Shown here: positions 11,372 to 22,658 of the stretch, one piece after another
Position numbering within the stretch: the stretch's first letter is position 1
Layout: the number at the start of each line of letters is the position of its first letter
NCBI GenBank assembly: GCA_026168455.1
Contig: CM047429.1
Span: 32,447,850 to 32,511,849 of the forward strand
Direction of reading: 5' to 3'
DNA: 64,000 nt
Origin: Theocolax elegans
Taxonomy: Eukaryota > Arthropoda > Insecta > Hymenoptera > Cerocephalidae
The notes under the pieces: model-generated
What the model was told of the DNA's origin: nothing
Database searches by the model: none
Seen by the model: the letters and a program-made list of their open reading frames with translations, nothing else
Program-made: the position numbers and the translations under genes

Positions 11372-12652
11372 TTGACCTGGAGCTCCCGAGGAATTGTTAT
11401 AGGTAAGTCGCTAAGCCGTAAGAGTTTATTATTACTTGTTTAGTTAATTTATAGTGGGGGAGGTTAGTGCTCCCCTAACCTCTCAACTCCTCTTGACAAT
11501 TCTTTCTTCCTATGTTGCTGTCCTATCTTCTCTTTCCTGGTTATCCTTTTCCCTAATAATGTGCTTTGTCTCACTTATTATTATCTTCACAGGGATTCTG
11601 CACGAGGTTCCAGTGGGCGATGGACTTCCAAGGATACCTACTGTCATTCCTGAGGTTTTGCACCTGATGCAGATCATTCAGCTAGCTACTTCTTCGTTGG
11701 ATTATCCTGGTGCTCGATTGCTGGGAACCGGGGAAGGGATGTGGAGTTTTTCATGGTAGTTAGGGTACTGGGTAGCTTACAGTAGGTATGCGTGTGTGTA
11801 CGATATCCGGGTAGGTAGTTTTGCTAAGGGGGAAAGGGTACGCTAATGTCTTTTTATTGTTTCTTTTTACCTTTTTGTGACAGGTGTTAAATCACCTTGT
11901 CACTATATATATTTGGGTACTTAAGGTATATTCTTTTCGGCTATCTATACGCTTGTATTATTCGTAAAGGCAAACCTGATATTTTATGTGATTTCAATTA
12001 CTGAACCAACCGTTTTCTCTTACAACAATTATTATTTGATACTGCAATTTATCAATAATAATTATTCTTTGCATTGCATTTTATTTGCAATATTTACGGT
12101 TTGAATTGCAATTTATTAACAGTAATTCATGTTTTCAACAACAGCAATTTTTAATTTAATCTGCATTTATAATAATTTTTATTTTGATTATTAATTATTA
12201 ATGTTTATAAAAAAGTAACCATGTGTATATTGCATTCTATAATTTGTTAACGTATTCGCAGTACAATTGTTTATTCAATCAAATTTAAAATTGTTATTTG
12301 ACTTAAATAATTTTATGCAATTTTTAATAGAATAGTGTAATTTTATGTGTTTTTGCCCATTAAAAAGCTATAAGAACTTAGTTACACGTGTTCATTTAAA
12401 GGAAAACAGCATATTATGATGTTAACATATTTAAATAAATAATGCATGATTAATACGGAATAAAACATATATTATTTTATTTATCCCACATTATATCCTA
12501 CATCTCTACTCTCAAAATAACTTCGCTCGCTCCTCCCGGAGACGTAAGGCTAGTCCTAGTCAAACAAGAGCGAAAGGAACGCGAATGGTTTATTAACCAT
12601 TTGCCCTCTTGTAACATTTTTTATAGTGGTTGGTACAAGTCTGGACGTGACA

Positions 12653-13833
12653 ACAGCTTCATTTAACCTCTCTTTATTAATGAATAAGTATCCTTAAATA
12701 TGGAAATCAGCGTCAATTATTCCTGCTGCAAAAATCTCCAAACACTTGTTACCTGCAGATATCAGACCAATTGCAAATCTGCCTCACTTCAAATTACCAG
12801 TCATTTAGAAGTTAATAATATTTTATCACCTTATCAACGTGGGTTTTGTAATTCATTCAGTACCCAAATTACTTTACTAAAGCTTACTGAGGATGTTCGT
12901 TTAGGTGTGGATCAAGGATTGGTTAACTTCCTCATTCTTTTTGACTTTAAGAAAGCTTAATTTTGCAAATGAGGTGATTGAATGGCTTCACTTTTTTCTT
13001 ACTGATTGCACGCAGGCTGTCATTGACCTAAATAGCATCGCTTCGCAATTTATTAATACCATTTCTAGGGTACAACAAGGCACAACACCTGGCCCAATAA
13101 TTTTTTTTATTTTTATAAATTTAATTTTAAGTGAATTATTATATGCTAAAGATCTATTATTAGCGGATGACTTGCAATTGTATCTACATGCTAATCCTAG
13201 TGAGTGTACTACAGCCATTAATAAGTTTATTCATGATAGTGAAAGGATAGCAAACTGGACCCATACCTATGGCTTAGATTTAAACTTTAGTAAAACTAAG
13301 GTTATGCTAACAGGTTTGTCTCAACAACTCAGGCTTATAAATTAGAACCAGCTGCCTCCAATAATCATAAGTGGCCATAAACTTGAGTTAGTTAAGTACG
13401 AAATCTGGAATTTGTAATTAATGAAAATTTACGATAGAAATTGAGAAATAAGAGAAATTTTATTTCTTATTCTGTTAGAAAGATGTTAGTCACTACCTTA
13501 ATACTGCCTCACTTCGATTATGTGTGTATTGTATATGATGATTTGCCAGACTATCTTAATTCCAAACTTTAGCGTCTTTCAAATACATGTGTAATGTATA
13601 TCTTCCGACTTAGAGATGACACTAGACTAATGCCGTTTTATTCCAAACTAAATTGGTTAACAGTACAATCTAGAAGGCAATATTTCTTAAACATCCTAAC
13701 ATACCAGATCCATACAACAAAAAGACCAGGTTATTTATATACTCTGTTACCACCGCCAAATACTGAACTGCGTCGTTCTGAGAGAACTAAAAACTCTTGC
13801 TTTGATCGTCCTATTGCTAATACATGCACCTAA
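12653..13833 (+). pseudogene. Element A ORF2: central and C-terminal RT
   Basis: Resumes the RT interrupted at 1282. It has an IWKSA strand, DIRPIANLPHF, YQRGF for motif 1-2, ILFDFKKA for motif A (second half lost), QQGTTPGPIIFFIFIN for motif B, LLADDLQLYL for the catalytic FADD-type box (here LADD), and SKTKVML. The C-terminal YSKLNWLTVQSRRQY region follows near 13640. It has several frameshifts and stops (for example TAA at 12958), so it is inactive. Confidence 0.8.
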
Positions 13834-14106
13834 CAGAATTCACTTACCTTACAAGCAATGAATCTATAGAATTCCTTACCTACAGAATTAAGGTTTAAGC
13901 ACTAGTTTGCATATATATATATAAGAATAGATTGTACACATTTTTACCTAATGCTAATTACTTTTAAAGTTATATAACTATAAGTCTTTCGTTAAATCGC
14001 TTATAACTTAAATTCTAATTTGATTACAACTGTAAAATAATTATTATATAATATTGGAACCTTGCCTTATGGTTGAATTCATCCAAGGCATCAATAAACA
14101 CTATTC

Positions 14107-14143
14107 AATCTCTCTTTCTTCCTCTCTCCCTCTCTCTCTCACT

Positions 14144-14203
<60 letters not shown>
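14107..14203 (+). repeat. (TC)n microsatellite between non-LTR elements A and B
   Basis: About 97 bp of TC repeats with minor interruptions. It forms the 3' boundary of A and the 5' boundary of B. Open frames of Leu/Ser or Arg/Glu through it are artefacts of the repeat. Confidence 0.9.
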
Positions 14204-14206
<3 letters not shown>

Positions 14207-14801
14207 GGTAACTAGACGCTGTTTCTTGAGCTCCGTCTTTAAATCTCTTTTTAATCAATTTGTCACTCCTCGGAGAGTTGTTGTTTTTGAGAGATTGGTC
14301 CTCCGTCCTGGCTCTTTGGCTTGTGCTATTTACTGCTGTTTTTTCTGCATTTTCTGAGCCTGGAGTGACCGATTTTTTAATGCAAGCAAGTGTCTTGTGT
14401 ATCGTCGCCATTGTCGCCGCACGTGCCATTGGGACTCAAGAGCTTATCTACTCCAAATTAGCTGTCTCCGTCATCGGCTGCGAGTCTGCACCCGTTCTTC
14501 AGTGGCATCTCATCTAAAGGCTGTTTAGTGCATTCAGTGCGATGTGCTTTGTTGTCAGACTGCATTAGTTTTAATTAGTATAATTACATGCGAAATAGGT
14601 TAGTTTAATTTTTAGGTTATGTTTGGTTTTGAGGTTATATGAACACGTGTCTTGGAGGCACTGCTTTCGCGTTTAGTTTATAAATTTCAGTCCAGGAGTC
14701 GCTACTTTAGTTACGGTCAGGTGTTAAAATTTAGTTGGAACTTTTGTTACTGTAGCGCGCCCTAGTACTTATTTTGTCCGTATCTAAATGTAGTGCGAGT
14801 G

Positions 14802-15925
14802 ATGCCAATATCTATTTGCGGGCTTTGTAGAGAGGAAATTTCTCTTAATACGAGTCGTGCAATTGAGTGCTCGGTTTGTGGTGGATTAATTCATTCTAGC
14901 TGCGTGAATCCACTAGACTTTACTAATAAAAAAGACGCAGTTGCGCACCGAGTACCGTTGTGAATTCGCATACGTCCCTCTTACTCTCCCATCCTTCTCC
15001 TAGCCTATCCCCTCCTACCTCGACTCCTAGAAGTATTTCGACGCTAGCCTCACATTTTTCCGCGTCTACAAGCTCATGCACATCCAAGCGTCCGCCTTCT
15101 CCGTTTACCCCCACCTCTGCGCAAATAAATAAACAGCACCGTACTGGTTTATCTGTTCGCTTATTCTCGCGTAAACACTCTCCGCTTCGGTCAAATTTAT
15201 CGAGTGTCAAAGAAACAGCTGTTAGTCCTGTCAGTCTTGTAAATATGTCTCACTCGAATAACCCGGTTGATACTTCTGCTCCGCCATATTTTCAAAATTT
15301 TATTGATCTTTTCAATAAGCGTATTGATCGGCTTGAATCGGGAATAAATGTCATAAATAATTCTCAAATGATGGTCGACTCTTGCGAGTTAAAAATCTCT
15401 GGTATTCCATCGAACCTTAGTGCGTCTGCAACGGACATCGTTTCTATTGTCTTCGCCGCAATGGGATTTAATGTATTAACTAACCATGTTATCCATGCGA
15501 GTGTTTGGAAACAGAAAATAATGCAATCTGAGGCGTCATCAAGACCTGACAGATTAACACAAGAATCATCGTCTGCGCACAACACATGGTTCCTTGTGGT
15601 CCAAATGTCTTCATCTACCGTTCGTGATCGAGTCCTTTCTAACACTTTGGCGCTCAAAATCCACACTGCGCTAACTTTATTTAAAGTAGGCGGCGACTCA
15701 AAAGTGTTTGTCTCTCCCATATGGCCAAAGGAGATTTATCTCTTGGAACGTAAGGCAAGGCAGGTAGCTTCCGCAAAACGTTACCTTAGACCTGTTGTGC
15801 GTAACCTCACCGTCTGTCTACGTGCAAATGTATCCTCGCCTTTCATACCTATTCGCTCAGAAGCCGACCTTGAAGCGTTACCTACTCTTCCTATCAAGAA
15901 CGCCGAGCGTATGGAGGGAATCTGA
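14802..15925 (+). pseudogene. Element B ORF1 with PHD-like zinc finger
   Basis: The ATG at 14802 begins a Cys-rich module CGLC, then CSVC, then HSSC (C-x2-C ... C-x2-C ... H-x2-C) over residues 6-34, a PHD or related finger. A TGA at 14961-14963 ends that frame, but the continuation is open in another frame from about 14960 to 15925. The ORF is therefore broken by one indel. The second part is Ser/Thr/Pro-rich, then contains a mixed alpha/beta region (about 15360-15850) that could be an RRM-like or esterase-like ORF1 domain; I do not recognise it. ORF1 proteins of this group bind RNA in the transposition particle. Confidence 0.65.
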
Positions 15926-16663
15926 AGGTTCACGGGTCGGTCGCATCTCAAGCCGGTTAAACAAAAAGATTTTATTTCTATTGCGCACTCAAACATAAAT
16001 AGATTAAAGACTAACTTTAATCTCCTTGAAACTCGTTGTCAGGAAAACCACTATGATGTTATCGGCATAACCGAAACTTTCCTTAACGAAAACGATAATG
16101 ATGCGCTCTTTGCACTTGATGGATTCGCCTTTTTTCGACTGGACAGAGTAGGTAAAGGTGGTGGTGGAGTTGGTGTTTATGTACGCGAGCAACACTCAGT
16201 TGAAATTATTTGTCACTCAAACCCTGTATTTGAAAATAAACCGGAGTATCTAGTATTACAAATAACCATTGGAAACAAGAAAATTTTATTTGCCGTCATT
16301 TATAGGCGACCTCACTTCGCTTATCCTATTGAATTTTTTTCAGTTATTTCCGAGATCATCTGTTCCTACTCTCATATTATCATCACTGGCGACATCAACA
16401 TCAACATGGCAATTGATAGCAGCGATTTGACATACCTGCGGAATGAAATTGAATCACACGGTCTCTTTTTGGTTCCCTCTGATTGTACCCACCATGCAGT
16501 TTATCGGGATCACGTAAATCTTACTCATACTTGGTTGGACCTATTTATTATAAATAGCAGTGACCTTGTTAAAGATTTTAGGAAAACGGATGCTCCCTTT
16601 GCTGCGGGTCATGATCTGATTGAGCTAGACTTACATCTTATATGTGAAGTTATTAGTGTTTAA
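15926..16663 (+). pseudogene. Element B ORF2: APE-type endonuclease
   Basis: A single open frame directly follows the ORF1 stop, in the same frame. Conserved motifs in order are HSNINRL (catalytic Asn strand), IGITETFL (catalytic Glu), a Gly-rich GGGGVGVYVR, YRRP, IITGDININ (catalytic Asp), THH, WLDLFIIN and AGHDLI (final Asp-His region). The first in-frame ATG is at 16406, inside the domain, so no separate start exists for a full enzyme. The frame ends in TAA at 16661-16663 before the linker to RT. The enzyme nicks the target, here presumably (TC)n DNA. Confidence 0.8.
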
Positions 16664-16899
16664 ACCGAATTAACGAAGTGGTCTTGCGTGATGAACTTCA
16701 GTCAAACCTCTCTTTAACTGCGACCGACCCTAAACTTGCTGCGTTATTTGATTTAGATTTTATTGGATTTTAAGGACGTAGATTTTAGCACATTTGCTTC
16801 GTTTTCAAATTTGAACCATGCAAATTTTAAACTAAATTTAAATTCACTAGCTGATAATCTTGAGCAAATTATTAATATGTCGTTTGATAAAATCGCTTC

Positions 16900-18915
16900 T
16901 GTTACCGCTATCAGCACAAACCTTGGGTAAACGAGGAATTAAGAAAATTGATACGTGAACTTGATAAGGCCTACAAGGCTGGTCTCACATTTGGTCGTTT
17001 CTCCAGAGCTTTTCAAAATTACAAAGACTTAAGACGTCAAGTCAGCAATGTCCTTGACGCAAAAAATAAATTTCTAAGTGATAAAATTAAAGATGCACCT
17101 GACACAAAAGCTAAATGGAGGATTATACGGAACCTTAAGCTATCTGGACCTAAGTTTCCATCTCCATTCCTTAAATTTTCTCCTAATGAGTTGAATAATT
17201 ATTATAGCGCCTTATCGGTGAATGTCGCACCCCTTTCTTCTATCGATGTCAACCATCTCTTATCACCATCTCTTTTTCATCATACAAATAATCACTTTGA
17301 CTTTACTACAATCAGTATTAATGACATTATGAAGGTATTGAAAGTTATATCATCGAAGTCCTCAGGTTTTGACCAAATCTCGATTCATATGTTAAAATTG
17401 GCATTGCCGTCGATTGCATCTTTAGTATCTACTATTTTTAATTATTCTCTTAGTACAGCTACCTTTCCTTCAAATTGGAAAAAAGCTGTTTTGTCACCTC
17501 TAGCAAAAACCAAAATCCTCACTTCACCCTCTGACACCAGACCTATTGCTCTTCTGCCTGAAATATCAAAACTGCTAGAAAAACTTGTTCATTTGCAATT
17601 CTCTACGTACCTCAACTCAAATAAACTAATTGATAGTTTCCAAGCAGGTTTTAGAAAGGGTCATAGCACCCGAACGGCTTTATTGGGTGTATTGGAAGAT
17701 ATACAGTCAGCCATTGATCGTAGACAGGTCACTATTTTAGTCCTATTTGATTTGTCAAAGGCTTTTGACAGGCTCCCCCACCTGCTGTTGCTCATTAAGC
17801 TTAAGAACTTAGGCTGTTCAAACCGAGTTATCTTATGGTTTTTTAATTATTTTCAAGACAGATACCAATCCGTTATTGGAAGCTCCGATGAATTCTCTGA
17901 TTGGCTTCCTGCTCTAACAGGTGTTCCACAAGGCAGTGTCTTGGGTCCGTTGCTATTTTCATTATTTATCAATGACTTACCTAGCGTACTACATCATTCT
18001 AAGCACATGATATTCGCCGATGACACGCAGATTTACTTACACTGCCACCCAAATGATTTGCCCCATTACATTTCTCTCATCCAACAGAACGTTGATGAAA
18101 TTGCTTTTTGGGCATCAATTAATGACTTGGAGCTGAACAATAAGAAAACCAAAGTCATGATACTCGGTAGTGAAAACTTTATAAATAGAATCAATTTTAA
18201 CGACCTTACTAGGATTAATTTATTAGGATCTTATTTACCATACTCATTCGAGGTTCGCAACCTGGGTCTTTGGTTAACCCCGTCATTAAGCTGGGATAAG
18301 CATGTTCGGCAAGTATCTTGTAAAGTAAATGGATTGTTACACTCCCTACGTTTCCATAGGCATGCCCTGACGAGAGATCTTCGACAGCAATTAGTTGAGA
18401 GTCTGATTTTTCTACACATGGACTATTTGTCTGTTGTTTTCCATGACCTTGACAATATCCGCAGCCTAAAGGTTTAACGATTGCAAAATGCCTGCGTTAG
18501 ATTCGTTTATGGCTCCATTCCATGGAGGGCTCATGTCACTCTATATCGACTTAAACTAGGCTGGCTTTCATCTAGCAAACGACAGGATTACTTATTAGCT
18601 TCTTTGGCTTATTCTGTTATTGCCCACGAAAATCCAACCTACTTATCAAGACGTTTTTCGCGCATTGGTCGTGACGTCAACCCTCGTATGTCTGCGCGTC
18701 ATCTGCTCCGCTCTTTGTCTTACACGGTTCCGAAAACTGAAACCATGCATCGATCGTTCACCATCTCTGCATCGAAAATCATAAATTCCCTTCCCGCACA
18801 TGATTTTTCTGTGGAAAGCATCCAGATATTTAAAACTTTACTCCTTAACGACCTTGTTCGGAAGGATGAATGTGAGTGGAACGAGAGAGTGATTCGCGAG
18901 GGCATTTCATTATAA
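16900..18915 (+). pseudogene. Element B ORF2: reverse transcriptase
   Basis: An open frame from the PWVNEELRK linker. RT motifs are TRPIALLPEISKLLEKL, FQAGFRKGHST, LFDLSKAFDRL (motif A, catalytic Asp), GVPQGSVLGPLLF (motif B), IFADDTQIYL (catalytic Asp pair), NNKKTKVM, and LGLWLTPSLSW. A TAA at 18475-18477 interrupts it; the same frame continues with ACVRFVYG and YRLKLGWL, the conserved C-terminal region of CR1-like and related LINEs, to 18915. It is otherwise well preserved, so this is the youngest-looking of the four copies. Confidence 0.88.
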
Positions 18916-19190
18916 ATATTCTTTATAAGTATTCTGGCGTAGTAGTTTTAGTTGTAGTTTTAGTTTTATTTTAGTTATAAGCATATTAATCCTCAGTTAT
19001 ACCACGCGATAGTAATTAAAGTTGAAATTCTGCAGCAATATCTTAGATATTATGTTTTATCAAATGAAGTTCCTTCGTACGTACCTATTGTATCTTAAAT
19101 ATTATTGTAACTCTTTTGTAATTCGTTCTCAGCCCTATAGGGTCATACCCCAATGGCTGCAATAAATACTATCAATAAATCAATCAATCA

Positions 19191-19191
19191 A

Positions 19192-19225
<34 letters not shown>

Positions 19226-19233
19226 CCTCTCTC
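19191..19233 (+). repeat. (TC)n microsatellite after element B
   Basis: TC repeats following a CAATCAATCAAT junction that marks the 3' end of B. Confidence 0.9.
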
Positions 19234-19530
19234 AAAGCTCGCAACATGGCTTATAAGAGGTACTTGGCCACGGAGAAACATTTTCAGCGTAAAACACGGT
19301 GAGAGCTAGTCACCTTGCTTCTTAATGCAGTAGCAGCATAAACATTGCCCCCCTCCACCGTCTAATACGCGACGCTTCAGCTACAGGAACGATGAGCTAC
19401 ACTGTTTTTATAGTGAACGATAGTTTTGTCTGTTCCTTGTATAGGATACATTGAAATAGTTGGTGTCGCCACCGTCAAACATCATGCTTTTCTAGTGGGC
19501 ACCGTTTTTACTTATGAAAATGTCTCTCCG
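19234..19530. other. Unassigned sequence between (TC)n and element C
   Basis: About 300 bp, less AT-rich than the surroundings. No recognisable coding or repeat. It may be the 5' end of element C from a divergent or rearranged copy. A short open frame starting at 19426 continues into C, but its first 30 codons do not look like the retrotransposon protein. Confidence 0.4.
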
Positions 19531-21865
19531 TGTAGTCTAGTTAAAAACTCCCTAAATTCTAATAAATTTATTTATCTTAATAGCAAAATCAATTCGGCAT
19601 CCAACTCCACAGATTTGTGGAGAGAGATCAGGAAAATGGGTCTCGCGACTAAACCAACTCAGTCACCTCTTACCATGTTTTCACTAGATCAGCTCAACAC
19701 TCATTATGCATCCATTTCTTATTCATCTTCTCGCTTCACTCTAATTCATCTTCGGTCACTCATCTCATCCTCGGGCGTTTTGCCTCCCTTTTATCCCACA
19801 ACTTCCTTCCCCTTTGTTCCTATTACTCCTTACAAAGTCCTTTCTACCATCTCCAGGGCTTCATCTAAAGCCATAGGCTTTGACGGAATTTCCGTCTCCT
19901 TGTTAAAATGCATAGCACCCCAGATCGCACCCCATCTAGCTGATTTGTTCAATTCCTCTCTTTCAACTGGATCATTTCCGGAGCCTTAGACTAAATCTCT
20001 CCTCTTTCCATTGGCCAAGTCGGGCAGGGTGATCTTGCCGTCTGATACTAGACCCATCGCTAAGCTCTGCGAAATTTCCAAAATTCTTGAGAGACTTGTA
20101 CATGAACAGCTTATGGATTACTTAAACAAAAATAACTTAATCATGGAGAGACAAGCGAGCTTTCGCCGGGGGTACAGTACTCAGACGACTCTAATTGGTG
20201 TACTTGATGATATTAGGAGAGCAATTGATAAGCTTATGATCACCGTCCTCACCCTGTTCGACTTTTCTAAAGCGTTCGATTCGGTTCCGCACGATATCTT
20301 ATTGTATAAATTACGTTCTCTGGGCTGTTCCCACACGGTCATGACCTGGTTTTTCCACTACCTTGTAGGCCGTTCCCAGACAGTGGTGGATGAACTAGGT
20401 ACTAGTTCGGCTTGGCTTGACACATCCAGGGGGGTTCCACAGGGAAGTGTCCTGGGCCCACCTCTTTTCTTTATTTTTATCAACGACTTGCCGAGTGTCT
20501 TAAAACACTCAGATCACATGGATTTCGCGGATGACACCCAAATCTATCACTCTTTCCTTCCTGCTGATCTCGCCCAGGAGTCCAGAGAATTTCAGAGGAT
20601 GCAAATGCAGTGGATAACTGGTCGAGATCAAACGGATTAAGTTTAAATATGAACAAAACGAAAGTGATGATCTTGGGTAGTCAGGCCTTTATCTTAAAAG
20701 GCATTAACTTAGATTCGGCCCCTAAGATTAAGATCGGTGACAACTTTCTCGACTATGCTACAGAAGTCAAATCACTGGGCGTCTGGATTACCCCTACTCT
20801 GGATTGGTCTCGTCAGGTCGCGTCAATTTCGCAGCGTGTCCATGGAATCTTACACTCTCTAAGATTTTTCAAACCTGCTCTCTCGCGTTAAAATAGGAAA
20901 CATCTTGTGGAGGCGCTTGTTTTCCCACACTTCGACTATGCGTGCGCAGTCTTTCACGACTTAGACGCCACTAGGAATATAAAACTTCAACGTTTATTAA
21001 ACGCATGTGTTCACTTTGTGTGGGGAAACATACCCTGGAGAGAGCACGTACACCCTACCGCCTCAAACTGGGATGGTTGATGGTCGAGCTCAGGAGATCT
21101 CTCTTCATCGGCTGTAGTGCCTATAACATCATCTCTCATAAATCCCCGTCCTATATCGCTCGCCATTTTATCCCACGCGATGCCTCTTTTTCGTCTCGAT
21201 CTTCCTCCCGTCACCCACCCCTGTCCCTTTTCTATCTCCCTCCTAGAACCGAAGCCTTTAATAACTCCTATCTAATCACTGCCTCTCGCCTTATTAACTG
21301 TCTACCCTTTACTAACTTCGACCCGCTCCTCTTCCCTTCCTTTAAATCTTCACTGGCACTACGTCTCTCTGAGCTTGATCGACAGGCTTGGGAGTCAAGG
21401 GTGGTGAATGAGGGATTGGTGTGCCCTCCTTTGCCCGATCTATAATCTATAATCTAGTCACGGTTCATTTTAGTTTGTCTTTTATGTATGTTTATTTATT
21501 TATCTATGTTATTTTACCTTTGCGTGCGTCGTTACTTATGTATTTTAACTATATATTTTGCGCTTATTGTTATTTTACACTGCTTTTACTTTTATTTTGC
21601 ATGCGACTAGGATTTTATTCTTTTTATTTTTATTTTTAGTTATTAAGTTTTAATTTATTTTATTTTATTTTATTTTATATTATTTTGTATATGCCGGTTT
21701 TTTTTATTTACTGTTACTTGTTATAAATTATTGTTTTATTACCGTTGCTTCCATTATACTTATGTATTATTTTTTTCTATTGTATTTTAAAGTTTATGTG
21801 TACTTGTTTTAACTATTGTGTATACGGGGTTTTCCCTAAAGTACCATAATAAAGATTCAATCAAT
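19531..21865 (+). mobile_element. Non-LTR retrotransposon C, 5' truncated, RT decayed
   Basis: Covers the RT with the same motif series as B: TRPIAKLCEISKILERL, RQASFRRGYST, LFDFSKAFDSV, GVPQGSVLGPPLF, DFADDTQIY, then YRLKLGWL. Breaks are a TAG at 19987-19989 in frame at a position usually Trp, a frameshift near 20600, a TAA near 20890, and a frameshift near 21055. The C-terminus ends at 21445. The 3' UTR runs to AATAAAGATTCAATCAATC at the (TC)n tract. Codon use is less AT-biased than in B, suggesting a distinct subfamily. Confidence 0.85.
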
Positions 21866-21935
21866 CAATCTCTCTTTCCCCCTCTCGCTCCCTCTCGTTC
21901 CCTCTCTTTCTTTCTCTCTCTCACCCATCTAAATC
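21866..21935 (+). repeat. (TC)n-rich microsatellite after element C
   Basis: TC/TTC/CCC-interrupted pyrimidine tract separating C from the fragment D. Confidence 0.8.
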
Positions 21936-22457
21936 ACTCACCTATCTTCAATCATGCACTGAGGCACTTAATAGATCATTCGTCATAACTTCAAAATAAC
22001 TTCAACCAATCCTAAATCAACTTCGTGGCCTGGCCTCATTAAAGGGTTTTAAGGCCGCAGCTCGGAGACAATTTTCGGCACTAGAATAGGTTTAATCTAA
22101 ATGTACTGTTTATTTATTTATTTATTTAAATTATGTACCGTCTCATATACACATGAATGAAAGTATTTAAGGGATGTTAGATGGCGCGAGATTGTGATGA
22201 TGAATGACTGCTTTATTGTATCGTTCAATTTAAAATTTTAAATTGTATTTTAGTATTGTGACTGATAGATGTATTGACAGTTGTTTCATTTGTATTATAT
22301 TTTATCTGCTGACTTAGTGTTATATTCGCCGTATTTTATTCTGCGACTGTGATATTTTACACTATGATATCACTGTGCAATATTGTATTTACACAAGCCT
22401 TTATGTAGTATTTATTTTTATTCAAAAATTTGTAAATTTTTGTATTATACAGATACA
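21936..22457 (+). mobile_element. 3' fragment of a non-LTR element (D)
   Basis: The first 130 bp encode the C-terminal tail seen in B and C: NRSFVITSK, then an LRGLASLKGFKAAAR stretch ending in a stop at about 22086. The rest is AT-rich 3' UTR with no other feature. The fragment ends at a short (TC)n tract (22458-22482). This is the fourth head-to-tail copy of the series. Confidence 0.6.
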
Positions 22458-22658
22458 CTTTTATCTCTCTTTCTCTCTCTCTAGCGAGGAGGAGCTTGAG
22501 GCTAACTCCCATCGTGTCGAGAGTCGATTCCGTCGACTGATCAGCTACTTTGGTGAGACAGCTGATCGTGATAGCGAGAGTATTTCCTATGCATTGAGGA
22601 TATGCAAACCCTCCTGACAAATAGCATCAACCCTGTTACAATGTGGGTATATATATAA

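Larger units (their letters stand above)
2262..11902 (-). mobile_element. Gypsy-type LTR retrotransposon E1, defective
   Basis: Direct LTRs (2262-3429 and 8452-11902) flank a minus-strand interior. In element orientation it has a primer-binding site next to the right LTR, gag, protease and a truncated RT, a cysteine-rich ORF, and a G-rich polypurine tract next to the left LTR. LTR ends are TG...CA on the better preserved copy. It sits in a (TA)n microsatellite inside the solo LTR; the flanks (atat, ctat) are only a partial duplication. RNase H and integrase are absent, so it is non-autonomous. P1 disrupts gag, and P2 and P3 disrupt the right LTR. Confidence 0.85.
8452..11902 (-). repeat. 5' LTR of E1, split by P2 and P3
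   Basis: Starts TGTCACGCCG at 8452 and ends CTTGTCA at 11902. Subtracting P2 (453 bp), P3 (1802 bp) and their 2-bp duplications leaves about 1.19 kb colinear with the left LTR. The small number of differences from the left LTR implies a fairly recent E1 insertion. Confidence 0.85.
1283..12652. mobile_element. Solo-LTR-like element, interrupted by Gypsy E1
   Basis: The left end TGTCGCGTCC (1283) and right end GGACGTGACA (12652) form an imperfect terminal inverted repeat with canonical TG...CA ends. It is flanked by a 4-bp duplication with one mismatch (tcag 1279-1282, acag 12653-12656). Removing E1 (2262-11902) leaves about 1.73 kb with a TATA box but no coding, which fits a single long LTR left by recombination (BEL/Pao or Gypsy type). 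Insertion is within the RT frame of element A, which is restored across it. Family not recognised. A non-LTR-class element with TG/CA ends is a less likely alternative. Confidence 0.65.
1..14106 (+). mobile_element. Non-LTR retrotransposon A, CR1-group-like, 5' truncated by the window edge and interrupted
   Basis: A decayed LINE whose endonuclease (about 136-466), linker plus N-terminal RT (698-1282) and remaining RT (12657-13833) lie in the same orientation. It is split first by a SINE (480-684) and then by an 11.4 kb nested insertion (1283-12652). The RT frame ends at 1282 and resumes at 12657 when the insertion and one copy of the 4-bp duplication are ignored. The 3' end has a small stem (GCCTT/AAGGC near 14064-14090) followed by an AATAAA-containing tail and then the (TC)n tract at 14107. 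Protein similarity to elements B and C downstream supports one family group. The clade is inferred from RT motifs, not from a search. Confidence 0.8.
14204..19190 (+). mobile_element. Non-LTR retrotransposon B, nearly full length, CR1-group-like
   Basis: 5 kb unit lying exactly between two (TC)n tracts. It has a 5' region (14204-14801, no coding), ORF1 with a PHD-like zinc finger, an endonuclease, RT, and a 3' UTR (18916-19190) ending in a CAGCC/GGCTG stem, CAATAAATACTATC and a short CAAT-type repeat. The 3' organisation resembles that of A and C. It is inactivated by a frameshift in ORF1 and stops between endonuclease and RT and inside RT. Clade placement by motif only. Confidence 0.85.
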
